A stretch of DNA of 64,000 nt from Apiotrichum sp. Y4204. Taxonomy: Eukaryota; Basidiomycota; Tremellomycetes; Trichosporonales; Trichosporonaceae. Of this stretch, positions 24,444-36,824 are shown in pieces. A program made the translations under genes and the position numbers. Location of the stretch: positions 62,001 through 126,000 of the forward strand of contig JAMYHL010000078.1 of NCBI GenBank assembly GCA_025531455.1, written 5' to 3'. The notes beneath the pieces were generated by a model. It ran no database searches. It saw only the letters and a program-made list of their open reading frames with translations, and was not told where the DNA came from. Within the stretch, counting starts at the first letter, position 1. Each line of letters begins with the position of its first letter.

Positions 24444-25708
24444 GGTGGCGAAGGACGGGGTGGTGGGAGAAGGGTCGAGGGTCTAGTCGGCACGAGAGTG
24501 ACGATGAGGGGGTATGGATGAAATGTCGCGGCGTGCAGGCGACTTTTAGAGGGGTGGTGGTCGATGCAAGAGATCTCGATCCCAAATGCGCGATATGTCT
24601 GCTCGATACTCGATGCTCGATGCTCAATGCTCAATGTTCAGTGCTCAATGTGCATTGCATCTTCCTGCTCGCTCGACCATCCGCGCACGTCGTTTGCCTG
24701 CTGCCTGTCTGCTGCCTGCCTTCAGCCACGACAATAGAGAGTGAGGAAATTATCATCCATACAATAGGGAAAAAAGAGAAAAAGAGTCATACACGGAAGC
24801 AAAATTTCCACCACCAAGCAGTCTGCAAATTCCAGCAGCGCAAAATGCCAAAATAAATGATTACTGATTAGGCGCAGGAATTATATTTCATGGTTGTTCC
24901 ACCTCTCATAGGCCTGCTATTCGTCGAGTCATCTTGTCCAATCGCACCAAGCTGAAACCACATCATTGCTCCCTGGATCCCTGGACAGCGAACGGGAATA
25001 ATGTGATTATGTAACAGCCTGTGAACGGGAATTTTTGGATCTGTCCGTGCCTGAGACTGTTGTTGGCCGTGCTGGGCCGAGCTCGGCCGGCTGTGGACGG
25101 AGTGCCCAGACGGCCAGAGGGCAGAGGTACCGAGAGCCCGGAGTGCACGCCGCTCGCGCCGATCAGGCCGTAGCCTCCGTCACCCACTGATGATCCGCGC
25201 TGATAAGCAGGCACTAGGGAGGCAGCAGGTTGCGCACTATAGCACCTGGCCCGAATGGCGAGGCACGCGCTGTGTATTCAATATTCAACCTCATTTGCAA
25301 ACAGATCAGCTGGCTCAGATCAAGATTCCCGTCTTTGGCTGACGCGAACGGGAATGTTACAGCCCCACATCGTCAATCTCGACATGCTCGTCATCCGGAG
25401 CAGCTAGCAACACGCCGAGGCCGGCGAAACCATCCCCAGAACAATGCAATCGTGCATACAGTCGGAGCAGTATAAAAAAGACGAGGCCGAGACGCAGCGA
25501 TGCGCAGCGCCACCATCCCCCCCCAGCCTCACCCCTCTCAGGTCCAGCGCGCCAGCACAAGCCCCTCGTCTCACATCCCCCGCTCCTATCACCGGCCCTG
25601 CCCGACGGATATCCTAGAAATTTCTGAGATCACAACAAAAGTGCGATCCAGCTAGATCCAGATCACTAGTTGCCACACCGGCTCTTCCATCTCACCCCCA
25701 TCACCACC
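24444..25708. other. Divergent intergenic region RLI1 / epimerase
   Basis: Putative promoters for RLI1 (-) and the epimerase (+). It contains the TGCTC-type tandem repeat at 24600-24652 and an AT-richer stretch around 24740-24960. No coding sequence was recognised. Confidence 0.5.
24600..24652. repeat. Imperfect 7-8-nt tandem repeat (TGCTCGA/TGCTCAA)
   Basis: About seven copies of TGCTCGA/TGCTCAA-like units in a row, roughly 160-210 bp upstream of the RLI1 start codon. Confidence 0.75.
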
Positions 25709-27077
25709 ATGTCCATCCAGTCCCAGCGCAAGGTATGTACTTCGCCCCCGGCTCTCGCTCACCGCAGCGCATCCTGGTCACCGGCGGCCTCGGATACATA
25801 GGCTCGCACGTTGTGCTCTGTCTCCTCCTCTCGAACCGCTACCTCCCGATCATCATCGACAACTGCCACAATGCGTTCCCTGAGGCCTACAAGCGCTGCA
25901 ACGAAATTGCTCGCGATGAAATGGGGTGAGTTGGTCTGCCGCGGCTGTTTGCCCCAGATGCATCTTCCGCAAGGAGCACCTGCTCTAGCTGCTCCATCTG
26001 TGTTCCGCATAGATCCCCGCTGACAACAGCGCCGACGCGCCCCAGGCCGTATTCGTCAAGGCCGACCTCCGCAACCCCGCGGAGGTTGACGCCGTGTTTG
26101 CCCAGTACGCCAGCGAGGGTGGCATCTGGGGTGTCGTCCACCTGGCGGCGCTCAAGGCGGTCGGCGAGTCGGGAGAGATGCCCGTCTCGTACTACCGCAC
26201 CAACGTCGCCGGCACCGTCTCGCTCCTCGAGGTGATGGCCAAGTATGGCTGCAACAACTTTGTCTTCTCCTCGTCGGCGACCGTGTACGGCACGCCCAAG
26301 ACGATCCCCATCCCCGAGACCTCGCCCCTCCAGCCCGAGTCTGCGTACGGCCGCACCAAGGCCATGGTTGAGAACATCCTCATGGATGTCTGCCGTTCTG
26401 GCACCCACGAGCGCAAGGAGCCGCTCAAGGCCGTCTCCGTGCGGTATTTCAAGTGAGTTCGGATGTTATGCCATACCCATCGCGACCTACATACTCATTC
26501 CAGCCCCGCCGGCGCGCACCCGTCCGGCAAGCTCGGCGAGGAGCCCCGCGGCAAGCCTGGAAACCTGCTTCCTCTGCTCGCGCAGATGGCGGTTGGCCGC
26601 GAGAAGTCCGCCCTCGAGGTGTTCGGCAACGACTACCCCGGCACTCCCGACGGCACCTGCGTCCGCGACTACCTGCACATCATGGACCTCGCTGGCGGCC
26701 ACGTCCTCGCGCTGGACGCCATTGAAAAGGACACCATCTTCGCCAACTGCGACCCCGTCAAGGACGGCATGTACCGCGCCTTCAACCTCGGCCGCGGGGC
26801 CGGCCAGTCCGTCCTCACCATGATCGAAGCGATGCGCAAGGCCACCGGCTTTGACTACCAGTACAAGATTGTTGGCCGGCGGTGAGTAGAGTGTTTCGTG
26901 GTGTGGAAGGGATCATGCTGACCCGCCAGACTCGGTGACGTGCCGGACCTCACGGCCAACCCCGCACTGGCCGAGAAGGAGCTGGGCTTCCTCGCCACTC
27001 GCGCCCTCCCGGAAATGTGCCGCGACCTCTGGAACTTCCAGACCAAGAACCCCAAGGGTTACGAGCCCTCGGCTTAA
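25709..27077 (+). CDS. UGE1: UDP-glucose 4-epimerase (GalE type)
   Basis: It interconverts UDP-glucose and UDP-galactose in the Leloir pathway and supplies UDP-Gal for capsule and cell-wall glycans. Exon 1 (25709-25732) encodes MSIQSQRK and is followed by a 34-nt intron (25733-25766). Then come the NAD-binding TGGLGYIG glycine motif, [21 protein letters not shown] and SAYGRTK (the catalytic Tyr-x3-Lys of extended SDRs). Further motifs are [21 protein letters not shown], and [15 protein letters not shown] near the C-terminus. At about 370 residues it is a stand-alone epimerase, without the C-terminal mutarotase domain that Saccharomyces Gal10 carries. Other introns lie at about 25927-26031, 26453-26504 and 26882-26930. 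Stop TAA 27075-27077. Confidence 0.95.
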
Positions 27078-28037
27078 AAGAGTGTAGGATATTTCGGGGA
27101 TTTTAGTAAGGATATTTAGTGTTCATCTCTAGTTATGTTATCTTGTTGCTCTTGCGCTAGGTGTAGTTGCGGCTCTTCTGATATTGCTTGGTGGTTGGTG
27201 CTGGTGTATAGCATCGAAGCTTCGCAAAGGCCTGTGCTCAGTTTTGTGTTGCGTTCACGACGAGTGTTTGTAGCCTGTGCACATGCGCACAAAGCGCCAG
27301 TGGCCAGTAAACAGGTATGAGTATCCGTCTCCCCGCTCAGCAACCCTCCACCGCCTCCTGCACCCCCATCACCAGCGCCGCTCATCGTGTCGTGTTCAAC
27401 AGTACATCTAGATAATCGAAGATGTAGCTTCTCATAGGTGACTCGGAGTCATAGGTTGCCCTCATCCCAGTTGTTTTAATCGAGTAGCCGAGCTTGCTCA
27501 ACGCGTCTTGTCTGGCCTCACCCGACGGTGGCAGCTGCACACAGCGGGACGAGCCCGAAGGGAGCTCAACGCCAGAGAGGAATTTGAGTCGCGATAGGTT
27601 TTGTGGAAGAAAGGCGGGAATGGTGGAGGGGCAAACTTTTTATACCGCCAGCGGGAGGGGAGTGTGCCGCGGCCCGTGCAGGGCAGGTTTCGCTGGTGCG
27701 AGAGACTGGTGGAATTATTATTTTCGACCCCTATTTTTTTCTCATTTATCCCATCTTGTATAGATCTCGTCCAGAGCTCACGGGTCCTGGATCTTCGCAA
27801 CACTGGGCAAAAGTCGGCAACGACGAACATCTCGGACATCGGGACATTGAGAACATTGCTTGCTCAAAACCACCTCTGCGACACTCGTCTCGCAACACTA
27901 CACACCCCAGGCATCCCAAGGGCCGAACGCGCGGGACACGACTAGCGACTAGCGATCAGCGACTGGCGGTAGCGACCGACCAGCACCCAGACCGCTCTTT
28001 TTCCCCTCCTCCATTCACCTTTTCCACCTCCGCCACG
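27078..28037. other. Intergenic region epimerase / MRP51-like
   Basis: This is the 3' flank of the epimerase and the promoter/5' UTR of the mitoribosomal gene, with a CT-rich stretch at 27990-28035. The reading frame of the downstream gene stays open upstream to 27603, but that extension has no mitochondrial-protein character and begins in promoter-like sequence. Confidence 0.5.
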
Positions 28038-29306
28038 ATGTCCAAGTCCAACTTTCCGGCACTTCTGAAGCGCTCAGCGTTCATTGCGCACGACCCGGTG
28101 ATTACGCGCGTGTACGCCGCAACGCCGCGGTCGGAGAAGATTGGCGACTGGGGCCTCAAGTCGCCCGTCCACCGCCACAAGGGCGCAAAGTACATTCGTG
28201 TCGGGGAGCTCGACTCTGCGATGGGCGTGGGCGCGACGTGGTCGTCGGCGGAGAAGGAGGCGCGGTTTATGAGCATGTGGGGCGACGGCTCGATTCCGTG
28301 GGACACGCCGTCCAAGCACGTCTCGCGCGCATCGATGAGCATGGACTTTGGGTACGCCGAGGAGCTGCCCGAGCCCGCGGCAGTCAAGCAGATGCTGCCC
28401 AACGTTGAGTCCATGACCGAGGCCGCCTTCCAGCGCTACCTCACGCACGTCCGTAAGAACCGTGATCAGCTCCGCGAGGAGCTGTACGCCGAGGGCGGGC
28501 GCGCGGCCGACGCCCCCGCCGACCAGGCGACGCTCACGCACGCCGCGACAAAGGGCAACACGCGCGAGACGGACTCTGCCGATTTTCAGAACAAGCTCAT
28601 CTCGAGCGAGTTTGTCAAGCCCGGATCGCAGCGTCTCCAGGGCCGCCCGCATCGCCTCCACGGCCTCGCGTACTCGTCCCCGCCGTCCAACAGCGCCGCG
28701 CTCGACCCCGCACGCGCCCACAAGGGCCGCGCTCTCGACCGCGCATCCAACTCGTACTTTGGCTTTGGCAAGCGCGGCTTCTACCGCGACGGCACGAACG
28801 CAAAGTGGGTCGTCGGCATGGGCGGCCTCACTGTCTCCGCGGCCTCGGGCACCAACCGTATCGCCGACAAGGCCTCGCTCTCGCAGTTCGACTACCAGCG
28901 CCGGCGCCCCGAGGCGGGTATCGCGTACTTTGGCGTGCAGGACGCGACGATCAAGGCGCCCCCGCGCGTGATTGCTATCGAGGAGAAGGAGCGCGGACAC
29001 CGCTACCTGGAGAACAAGTCGCGCGGCTCGCAGTCCGCCCCTCTGCGGTCGTTCCGCTTCGACATTGACGTCCGCGAGATGCCGTCGCCCGAGACTGCCG
29101 CGCCGATCGGCTCCGCCGAGTGGGTCGCCCGCGAGAACAACCGCCCCGCAGGCACCGTCACCGAGAGCGAACTCGGCATCCTCGGCAACCGCCGCGCGAA
29201 CCGCGTGCGCGGCGCCGGCGCCGCTGCCGCCAACCGCATGAGCGCAAAGATGGCTTCGGACAACATTGACAACCTCCTTGCCAAGCTCCAGAACATGAAG
29301 AAGTAG
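28038..29306 (+). CDS. MRP51: Mitochondrial small-subunit ribosomal protein, Mrp51/bS1m-like
   Basis: Single-exon gene, 422 residues, start at ATG 28038 in the context CCACGATG. The N-terminus MSKSNFPALLKRSAF is basic and hydrophobic, like a mitochondrial presequence. It is followed by IGDWGLKSPVHRHKGAKYIR; the GDWGLK block with following basic residues is characteristic of the fungal Mrp51 family. In yeast Mrp51 is needed for translation of mitochondrial mRNAs with particular 5' leaders. The C-terminal half is rich in Ala, Arg and Ser with no other domain. The assignment rests on the N-terminal block, so it is moderately secure. Another mitochondrial or RNA-associated function is possible. 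No introns are needed, unlike nearly all neighbours. Confidence 0.68.
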   Translation: MSKSNFPALLKRSAFIAHDPVITRVYAATPRSEKIGDWGLKSPVHRHKGAKYIRVGELDSAMGVGATWSSAEKEARFMSMWGDGSIPWDTPSKHVSRASMSMDFGYAEELPEPAAVKQMLPNVESMTEAAFQRYLTHVRKNRDQLREELYAEGGRAADAPADQATLTHAATKGNTRETDSADFQNKLISSEFVKPGSQRLQGRPHRLHGLAYSSPPSNSAALDPARAHKGRALDRASNSYFGFGKRGFYRDGTNAKWVVGMGGLTVSAASGTNRIADKASLSQFDYQRRRPEAGIAYFGVQDATIKAPPRVIAIEEKERGHRYLENKSRGSQSAPLRSFRFDIDVREMPSPETAAPIGSAEWVARENNRPAGTVTESELGILGNRRANRVRGAGAAAANRMSAKMASDNIDNLLAKLQNMKK

Positions 29307-29699
29307 GGTAGTTGCATGCATCATTTCTCTTAGCTATCTGAAGGGGTGGGGAGGGGTTGATAGAGAAAGGGCCCCGTCGCAAAGGGAGTTGTGGCAGCGC
29401 GGAGGCGAGACGGCTAAACGCCAGGTCTGCGCTGCCAGGATCAAGGAAAGATTACGTCTGAGATCATCCACATTGTTACGACCTAGTGCATGTTTCTCTC
29501 TTCACAAGTACATGAATAGCGGCGTATGATCTCCACCTCGCACGGCCAGCTCGTCGACAGATACTGTAGTTGTCTGTATTCCAGACTTTTCAACCAACCT
29601 GCGAGGTGCCGAGACCTGCTTCCACCGACCGTGGGAAAGTGGCCACCCATCTCCAGAAAGTTGGACACCGTTTGTCCACCCCAAGAACAGACATTAGTC
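29307..29699. other. Short intergenic region MRP51-like / DPH1
   Basis: 3' flank of one gene and promoter of the next. No other feature seen. Confidence 0.5.
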
Positions 29700-31495
29700 A
29701 TGGACCACCTTCAACACAATCCACTCACGATGTCAACAGAACCCCCACCTACAGTCCCAGCCGAGGTCCCCATGGATGCTGCCGACGCGACAGCGAGCAA
29801 GCCGAAGAAGCGCTTCGTCGGTCGCACGGGGAAGCCCGCGGCGGCGCGCGCGCCGCGCCGCGTTGCGAATCAGGTGCCCGACGAGATTCTGCACGATTCC
29901 GCGCTGCAGGAGGCTATGAAGGGTGGGTGCTGAGAGAGCGTGACGCCGGTGGGGTAGCTGCTTACTCTTCCTCTAGCCCTCCCGCAAAACTACAACTTTG
30001 AGATCCCGAAGACGATCCACCATATCCGGCGCGAGGCCGTGCGCACTGTTGCGCTGCAGATGCCCGAGGGACTCATGATGTACGGGTGCGCGATTGCGGA
30101 CATTGTCGAGCGGTGAGTGCGTGCGCCAAAGGCCTTTGAGAGTGTTCTTTTGGTCGGTCTAATTCCAGGTTTACCGGGGCGCTCCCGCTCCTTCTCGCAG
30201 ACGTAACATATGGCGCCTGCTGTATCGACGACTTTACGGCGCGCGAGATGGGTGCCGAGATGATTGTGCACTACGGCCACTCGTGCCTGATCCCAGTCAA
30301 CCAGACGAGCATCAAGACGCTGTACGTCTTTGTGGAGATTGCAATCGACGCGCCGCACCTGTGTCTCTCGGTACGGAGGAACTTTCCGTCGTCGCGGGAC
30401 GCGTTCAGCCGCGCCGTGCTTGGTGCAGCCGACGCCGCTCCGGGCGCCAAAGTCGGGATCGAGCTCGAGGAGACGGACAAGATGAAGATGGACCAGCCAG
30501 AAGGGGAGAGCACGCGCCTCGCGCTGGTCGGCACGATCCAGTTTGTCGCGGCTGTACAGGCGCTCAAGGATGACCTCGAGAAGGCCATGCCCCCACTAGA
30601 CGGTGCTGAGGCGGAAGGCGAGGCGGACAGCGCGCCTGACGCACTCGCCAAAGTCCGCAAGGGGGAGATTGGAGTCTGGCGCGGAAAGTACGAGGTGACC
30701 GTCCCGCAGATCCGCCCCCTCTCCCCCGGCGAGATCCTGGGATGCACGGCGCCCAAGCTCGGCGACGTTGACGCACTCATGTGAGTTTTATCTACATGCC
30801 CAACCTGACACCAGCTACGTCGGCGATGGACGCTTCCACCTCGAGAGCATCATGATCGCAAACCCGTCCGTCCCGGCCTTCCGCTTCGACCCGTACTCGA
30901 AAAAGTTTACGCGCGAGACATATGAGCACGCCGAGATGCGCTCCGTGCGCGGGGACGCGGTGCGTGCCGCAGCGCGCAACCTCGCGGAGCGGGGGAGCGA
31001 TTCGTGGGCCGTGCTGCTCGGTACGCTGGGGCGGCAGGGGTCGCTGGCCGTGCTCAAGACGGTCTCGGGGGGCATTGAGGCCGAGAACGGACCAGGAGCG
31101 CTGCTTGTCCTCCTCTCCGAGCTGTCTCCCGCCAAACTCGCGCTCTTCTCGCAGGATGAAATCTCCACTTTTGTGCAGACCTCGTGTCCCCGCCTCTCGA
31201 TCGACTGGGGGTACGCGTTCTCTCGCCCGCTCCTCTCGCCGTACGAGGCCAGTGTGGCTAGCGGGCGTGTACGCGGGTGGGCCGGGATGGATCTCGGAGA
31301 ACGCAAGGGCGCCGGCGACTATCCGATGGACTTTTATGCCGTGAGTTTTGGGATGCGGAGCGGCGCTGACGACAGGATGCGAGTCTTGGTCCGTGGACAC
31401 CCCGGCACCAGCCGCCGCGTCCGCCGCGCGAGCCCCGTCCGCCCCGGGAGCACCGCGAGCGTGCAGAGAGGGTACCCTCTGCTGTTGCCGCCTAG
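29700..31495 (+). CDS. DPH1: Diphthamide synthase subunit Dph1
   Basis: With Dph2 it forms the radical-SAM-type enzyme that transfers the 3-amino-3-carboxypropyl group of SAM to a His of elongation factor 2, the first step of diphthamide synthesis. The three cluster cysteines are in their usual contexts: [22 protein letters not shown] and [11 protein letters not shown]. Other matches are [32 protein letters not shown] and [11 protein letters not shown]. Five exons. The last intron is 35 nt (31341-31375), and removing it gives the conserved end [16 protein letters not shown] and TAG 31493-31495. A Pro/Arg-rich tail follows. A second in-frame ATG at 29730 (MSTEPPP) has equally good context and may be the real start. 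The N-terminal ~60 residues are disordered and basic. Confidence 0.95.
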
Positions 31496-31852
31496 ATGTT
31501 GTAGATTGCATTCATGGAGTGGTTCTTGGGTTGTAGGCTGGGAAAAGGTGCGGAGGCGGGCAAGTGTGTGTCGCTTGTGCGATCGTCAGTCGCTATATCA
31601 GCTGATGATAAAAACCATTTCCCTAGGATCCCAGAGAGACTGGACACGCTCTCCACGCCGTCAGTGCTCGTCATGCCTCCCACTCAGAGCGAGTATCAAT
31701 AATCGTACATGGTCATAACTAGTCTCGTCTGCCTAATGGGCAAGTGATGGGTGCTGTAGCAGCGCAGGAACCAGAGGAACCGTGAAACGGGCAGTGCGGG
31801 CAAGATGGGGGCAGGTGGGATGGGAGGCGGGAAACACATGAACCCACGACGT
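31496..31852. other. Convergent intergenic spacer DPH1 / myosin light chain
   Basis: 357 bp between two convergent stop codons. It presumably contains both polyadenylation regions. Nothing else recognised. Confidence 0.5.
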
Positions 31853-32763
31853 TTACTGCGCAAGAATGGAGCGCACAAACGAGTGGTAGTTGATCTGGCC
31901 ATCCGTGACCGGGAAGCCCTTGAGGAGCTCGTCGACCTCCTCGTCGGTCATCTTCTCTCCGAGCTGCGTGAGGACGTAGCGCAGCTCGCCGGCGCCGATA
32001 AAGCCGTTGCCCGCCTTGTCAAACACCTGGAAGCCCTTGATGAACTCGTCTGGTGGTCAGCGTGGGGAGAGCGGAGGAAGTATTTCTGGGTCCGGCTGGA
32101 ATTGGTTGTAGGGGCAGCCGGGCCCACCATTCGGTTGCCACTCACCAGCAGTGCCTGCGGGCTTCCATCCGTCGGGGCGGTTCAGGATCGAGAGGAACTG
32201 GTCGTAGTTGACTGGCGAGGTTAGTAGTCTGAGAGGCCGATTTATTCGGGGCACGGAAGGCAAAGACGTCGGATAGTTGCTCGATGCACCATACCTAGCA
32301 AACACAAAACCTTGCCCCCCGATGCCGAACCTCGCACTCACAGGTGGCACCAAGGTCGCGCTCAAGCACACCGACCTCGGCCTGGGTCGGGTTCTGGCCG
32401 AGCGAGCGGAGGAGCTCGCCAAGCGACTCGCGCGGGACCTGGCCGGTGCCCTTCTTGTCGAAGAGAGCGAAGGCCTCCTTGTACTCTGTATGTCAGTTGT
32501 GGAACCAGCCTGAGCTGGTGGGTGGACGGGGGACACATCGCGTTTCCAAGTCTGCTGGTGACGGCCAGTTGATTTTCTTGGAAAGAGGACGGCTACTTGT
32601 TGAACCTGAGGAGCGCTGTAGCAAACAACCCTTCCTCATTCAGAGAAAACAACATCGCCTCCGCCATGTCCCGCAGTGTCCCAACCGCCAACAGTGACCA
32701 CGACGTACCGGCGTTGTTAGCAGTCTGGACGTCAGCTGCGGCAAAACCCTGTAAGCTCACCAT
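31853..32763 (-). CDS. cdc4: Essential myosin light chain, Cdc4/Mlc1 type (EF-hand protein)
   Basis: Calmodulin-superfamily light chain that binds IQ motifs of myosin II/V and is needed for the cytokinetic ring. Spliced protein, about 140 residues: [21 protein letters not shown], then [36 protein letters not shown] and [20 protein letters not shown]. It continues [18 protein letters not shown] and ends [12 protein letters not shown]. The pattern and degenerate Ca-binding loops match fission-yeast Cdc4 and budding-yeast Mlc1. The start ATG (32761-32763) is followed at once by a 36-nt intron (32725-32760), then a 16-nt exon (32709-32724), a 223-nt intron (32486-32708) and three further exons. 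If the 36-nt intron were retained the frame would stay open and add 12 residues. Stop TAA 31853-31855. Confidence 0.92.
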
Positions 32764-34476
32764 TGTTGTGTATGCTAGACGTTGATAGTGGGAAAAGATG
32801 AGGAGTGACTATAGTTGCCTGGTTGATTGTGGTAGTGTTTGTGATGTTTGTGGTCGGTGTTGTGTTGACACTTTGCTGGCACCAACAGGGAGGGACCCAG
32901 AAGGACAGCCCCAGCCACTGTGCCGCCCAGGCTCTCTTCCTTTTGCTCCCGCCCGTGATCCACCGAGACGCGTCCCTCACAATCCGACCACACGCGACCG
33001 TCCACACGCGTTGAAGCATTCTTAAAGTGTTACATAATCAACGGCTTCCCGTCTGCTCCCGTTGGATAAACGTTGGGAAGAATTGGGGGGATAAAATAAA
33101 GTGGGGCGCACATGCACTGTGGCAGAGCAAGCAGGATGATCAGGATGATCGCCAATTGCAAAGATCTCTATGGAGCGCAGTTTCCTCTGCTCATGTGCCT
33201 GCGCTTGCATTTTTTTTTTTTTTTTTTTCTATTTTCTAATATTCTCCTTTTTTTTTCACACTGCATGGTGTGGTGCTCCCGGCAGCTCTCGTGGCTTCTG
33301 GCGCTGTGGCTCGCTCCTTCTGGTCCTCTGGTCCTGTGCCTGTTGGGGGCATTCGTGCGCTAGGTCGGCGATGATCGCATGATTTGCATGGGTGGCTCCG
33401 ATCTGCGGCATCGAGGCACGAAAGGACTTCCAATGTCTCACATGCACGGCCATCGATTCCCCCCTCCGCTCCCACTGCCGGCCGCCACCAACCAAGTGCT
33501 CCGCAATTTTTCGTGGCCTCACCCCCGCCGCGGCTCCGGCCTCGGGCTCCAGAGCCCATATGGCTCCGCATTCCCCTGCTAGCGTGCCGCATGCGGCCGT
33601 ACCCGCCATACCAGTGCCACCGATGACACTGCAATAGAGCTAAAGAGACGCCGATCCCGAATGCTTCGGCGGAATGTCAGCGGGAGAAGAGCAACTGGAT
33701 TGTGCGGATCATCATGTCGAGGGCTGAAGGCGGCAAGGGGGAAGGGCTGAGACTCTGGAGTATCTTGCCACCGTCTGTCTGTAGTCCTTTCCTCCTGCGC
33801 CGCCGGGTTAATACCGCCCCGGGGTCACTTTATTAGTCTGTCCAATAATCCCCGGTAACCCCGCATATAGAAAGGCCCGTAAGGCCCGTAATGGCCGCCC
33901 ATTAGCGCCACTTGTGGGGCGCTGTGAATTTTTTCTTTGTATTGGTCTTTGCTTTTTGGTGTATCCTGAGATTACGTATGGTGATAATGGAGCGACTATA
34001 AACACACACACGACCATCCCGCATTTGGGGAAAGGCGCGTGCCCCTCTTTACCCTTTTTTTCCATCAAATCCCTTACACACACACTCCCCACCCACTCTC
34101 CCCCCCATTCTTCAACGTCGACCAATTTTCATTCTTTTCATTCCTCTCCATCCTTCATCCCCCCATCAATCAACCACCACTCTACAAAAAAAAAAAGAAC
34201 ATCACCCTCCCCTCGACCGTCCTTTTTTCTCTCTCTCACCAACTTTGCAGTCTTTCTCTCCTTTTTAGCATCTAGTTTTCGGGTTTCGCATCTTTTTTCG
34301 ACATCCGTTACGACTCTCACGCTCTTTTCGTTTTGTATCTACTAGACAAGCGACAAGAGACCAACAGCTACAACAGGGAAGACTCCCCCAGCAACCTCCA
34401 ACCTTTTACCAACACGCACACACGTCTACCTAGCGACTATCGCAAGGTAACAATCACAACAACCTCCAACCAAATC
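32764..34476. other. Divergent intergenic region light chain / DED1
   Basis: It contains a (T)19 tract at 33210-33228, a (CA)/CT-rich region from about 34000 and short runs of A. No ORF with protein character. From about 34020 to 34476 it is strongly pyrimidine-rich and A-rich next to the DED1 start, as expected for the promoter and 5' UTR of a highly expressed gene. Confidence 0.5.
33210..33228. repeat. Poly(T) tract
   Basis: Nineteen consecutive T residues; unusual in this GC-rich sequence. Confidence 0.95.

Positions 34477-36824
<2,348 letters not shown>

Noticed and set aside
22826..24856. 676-aa open frame on the + strand antisense to RLI1
   Set aside because: It mirrors the coding frame of RLI1, whose protein is unmistakable; its sequence is low-complexity (Val/Asp/Gly/Leu-rich) with no motif. 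Shadow ORF from codon bias.
27603..28037. 145-residue N-terminal extension of the MRP51-like frame
   Set aside because: Open by chance; the region is promoter-like and the ATG at 28038 has good context and gives a presequence-like N-terminus.
28074..29324. 416-aa open frame antisense to the MRP51-like gene
   Set aside because: Reverse-complement shadow of a GC-biased single-exon gene.
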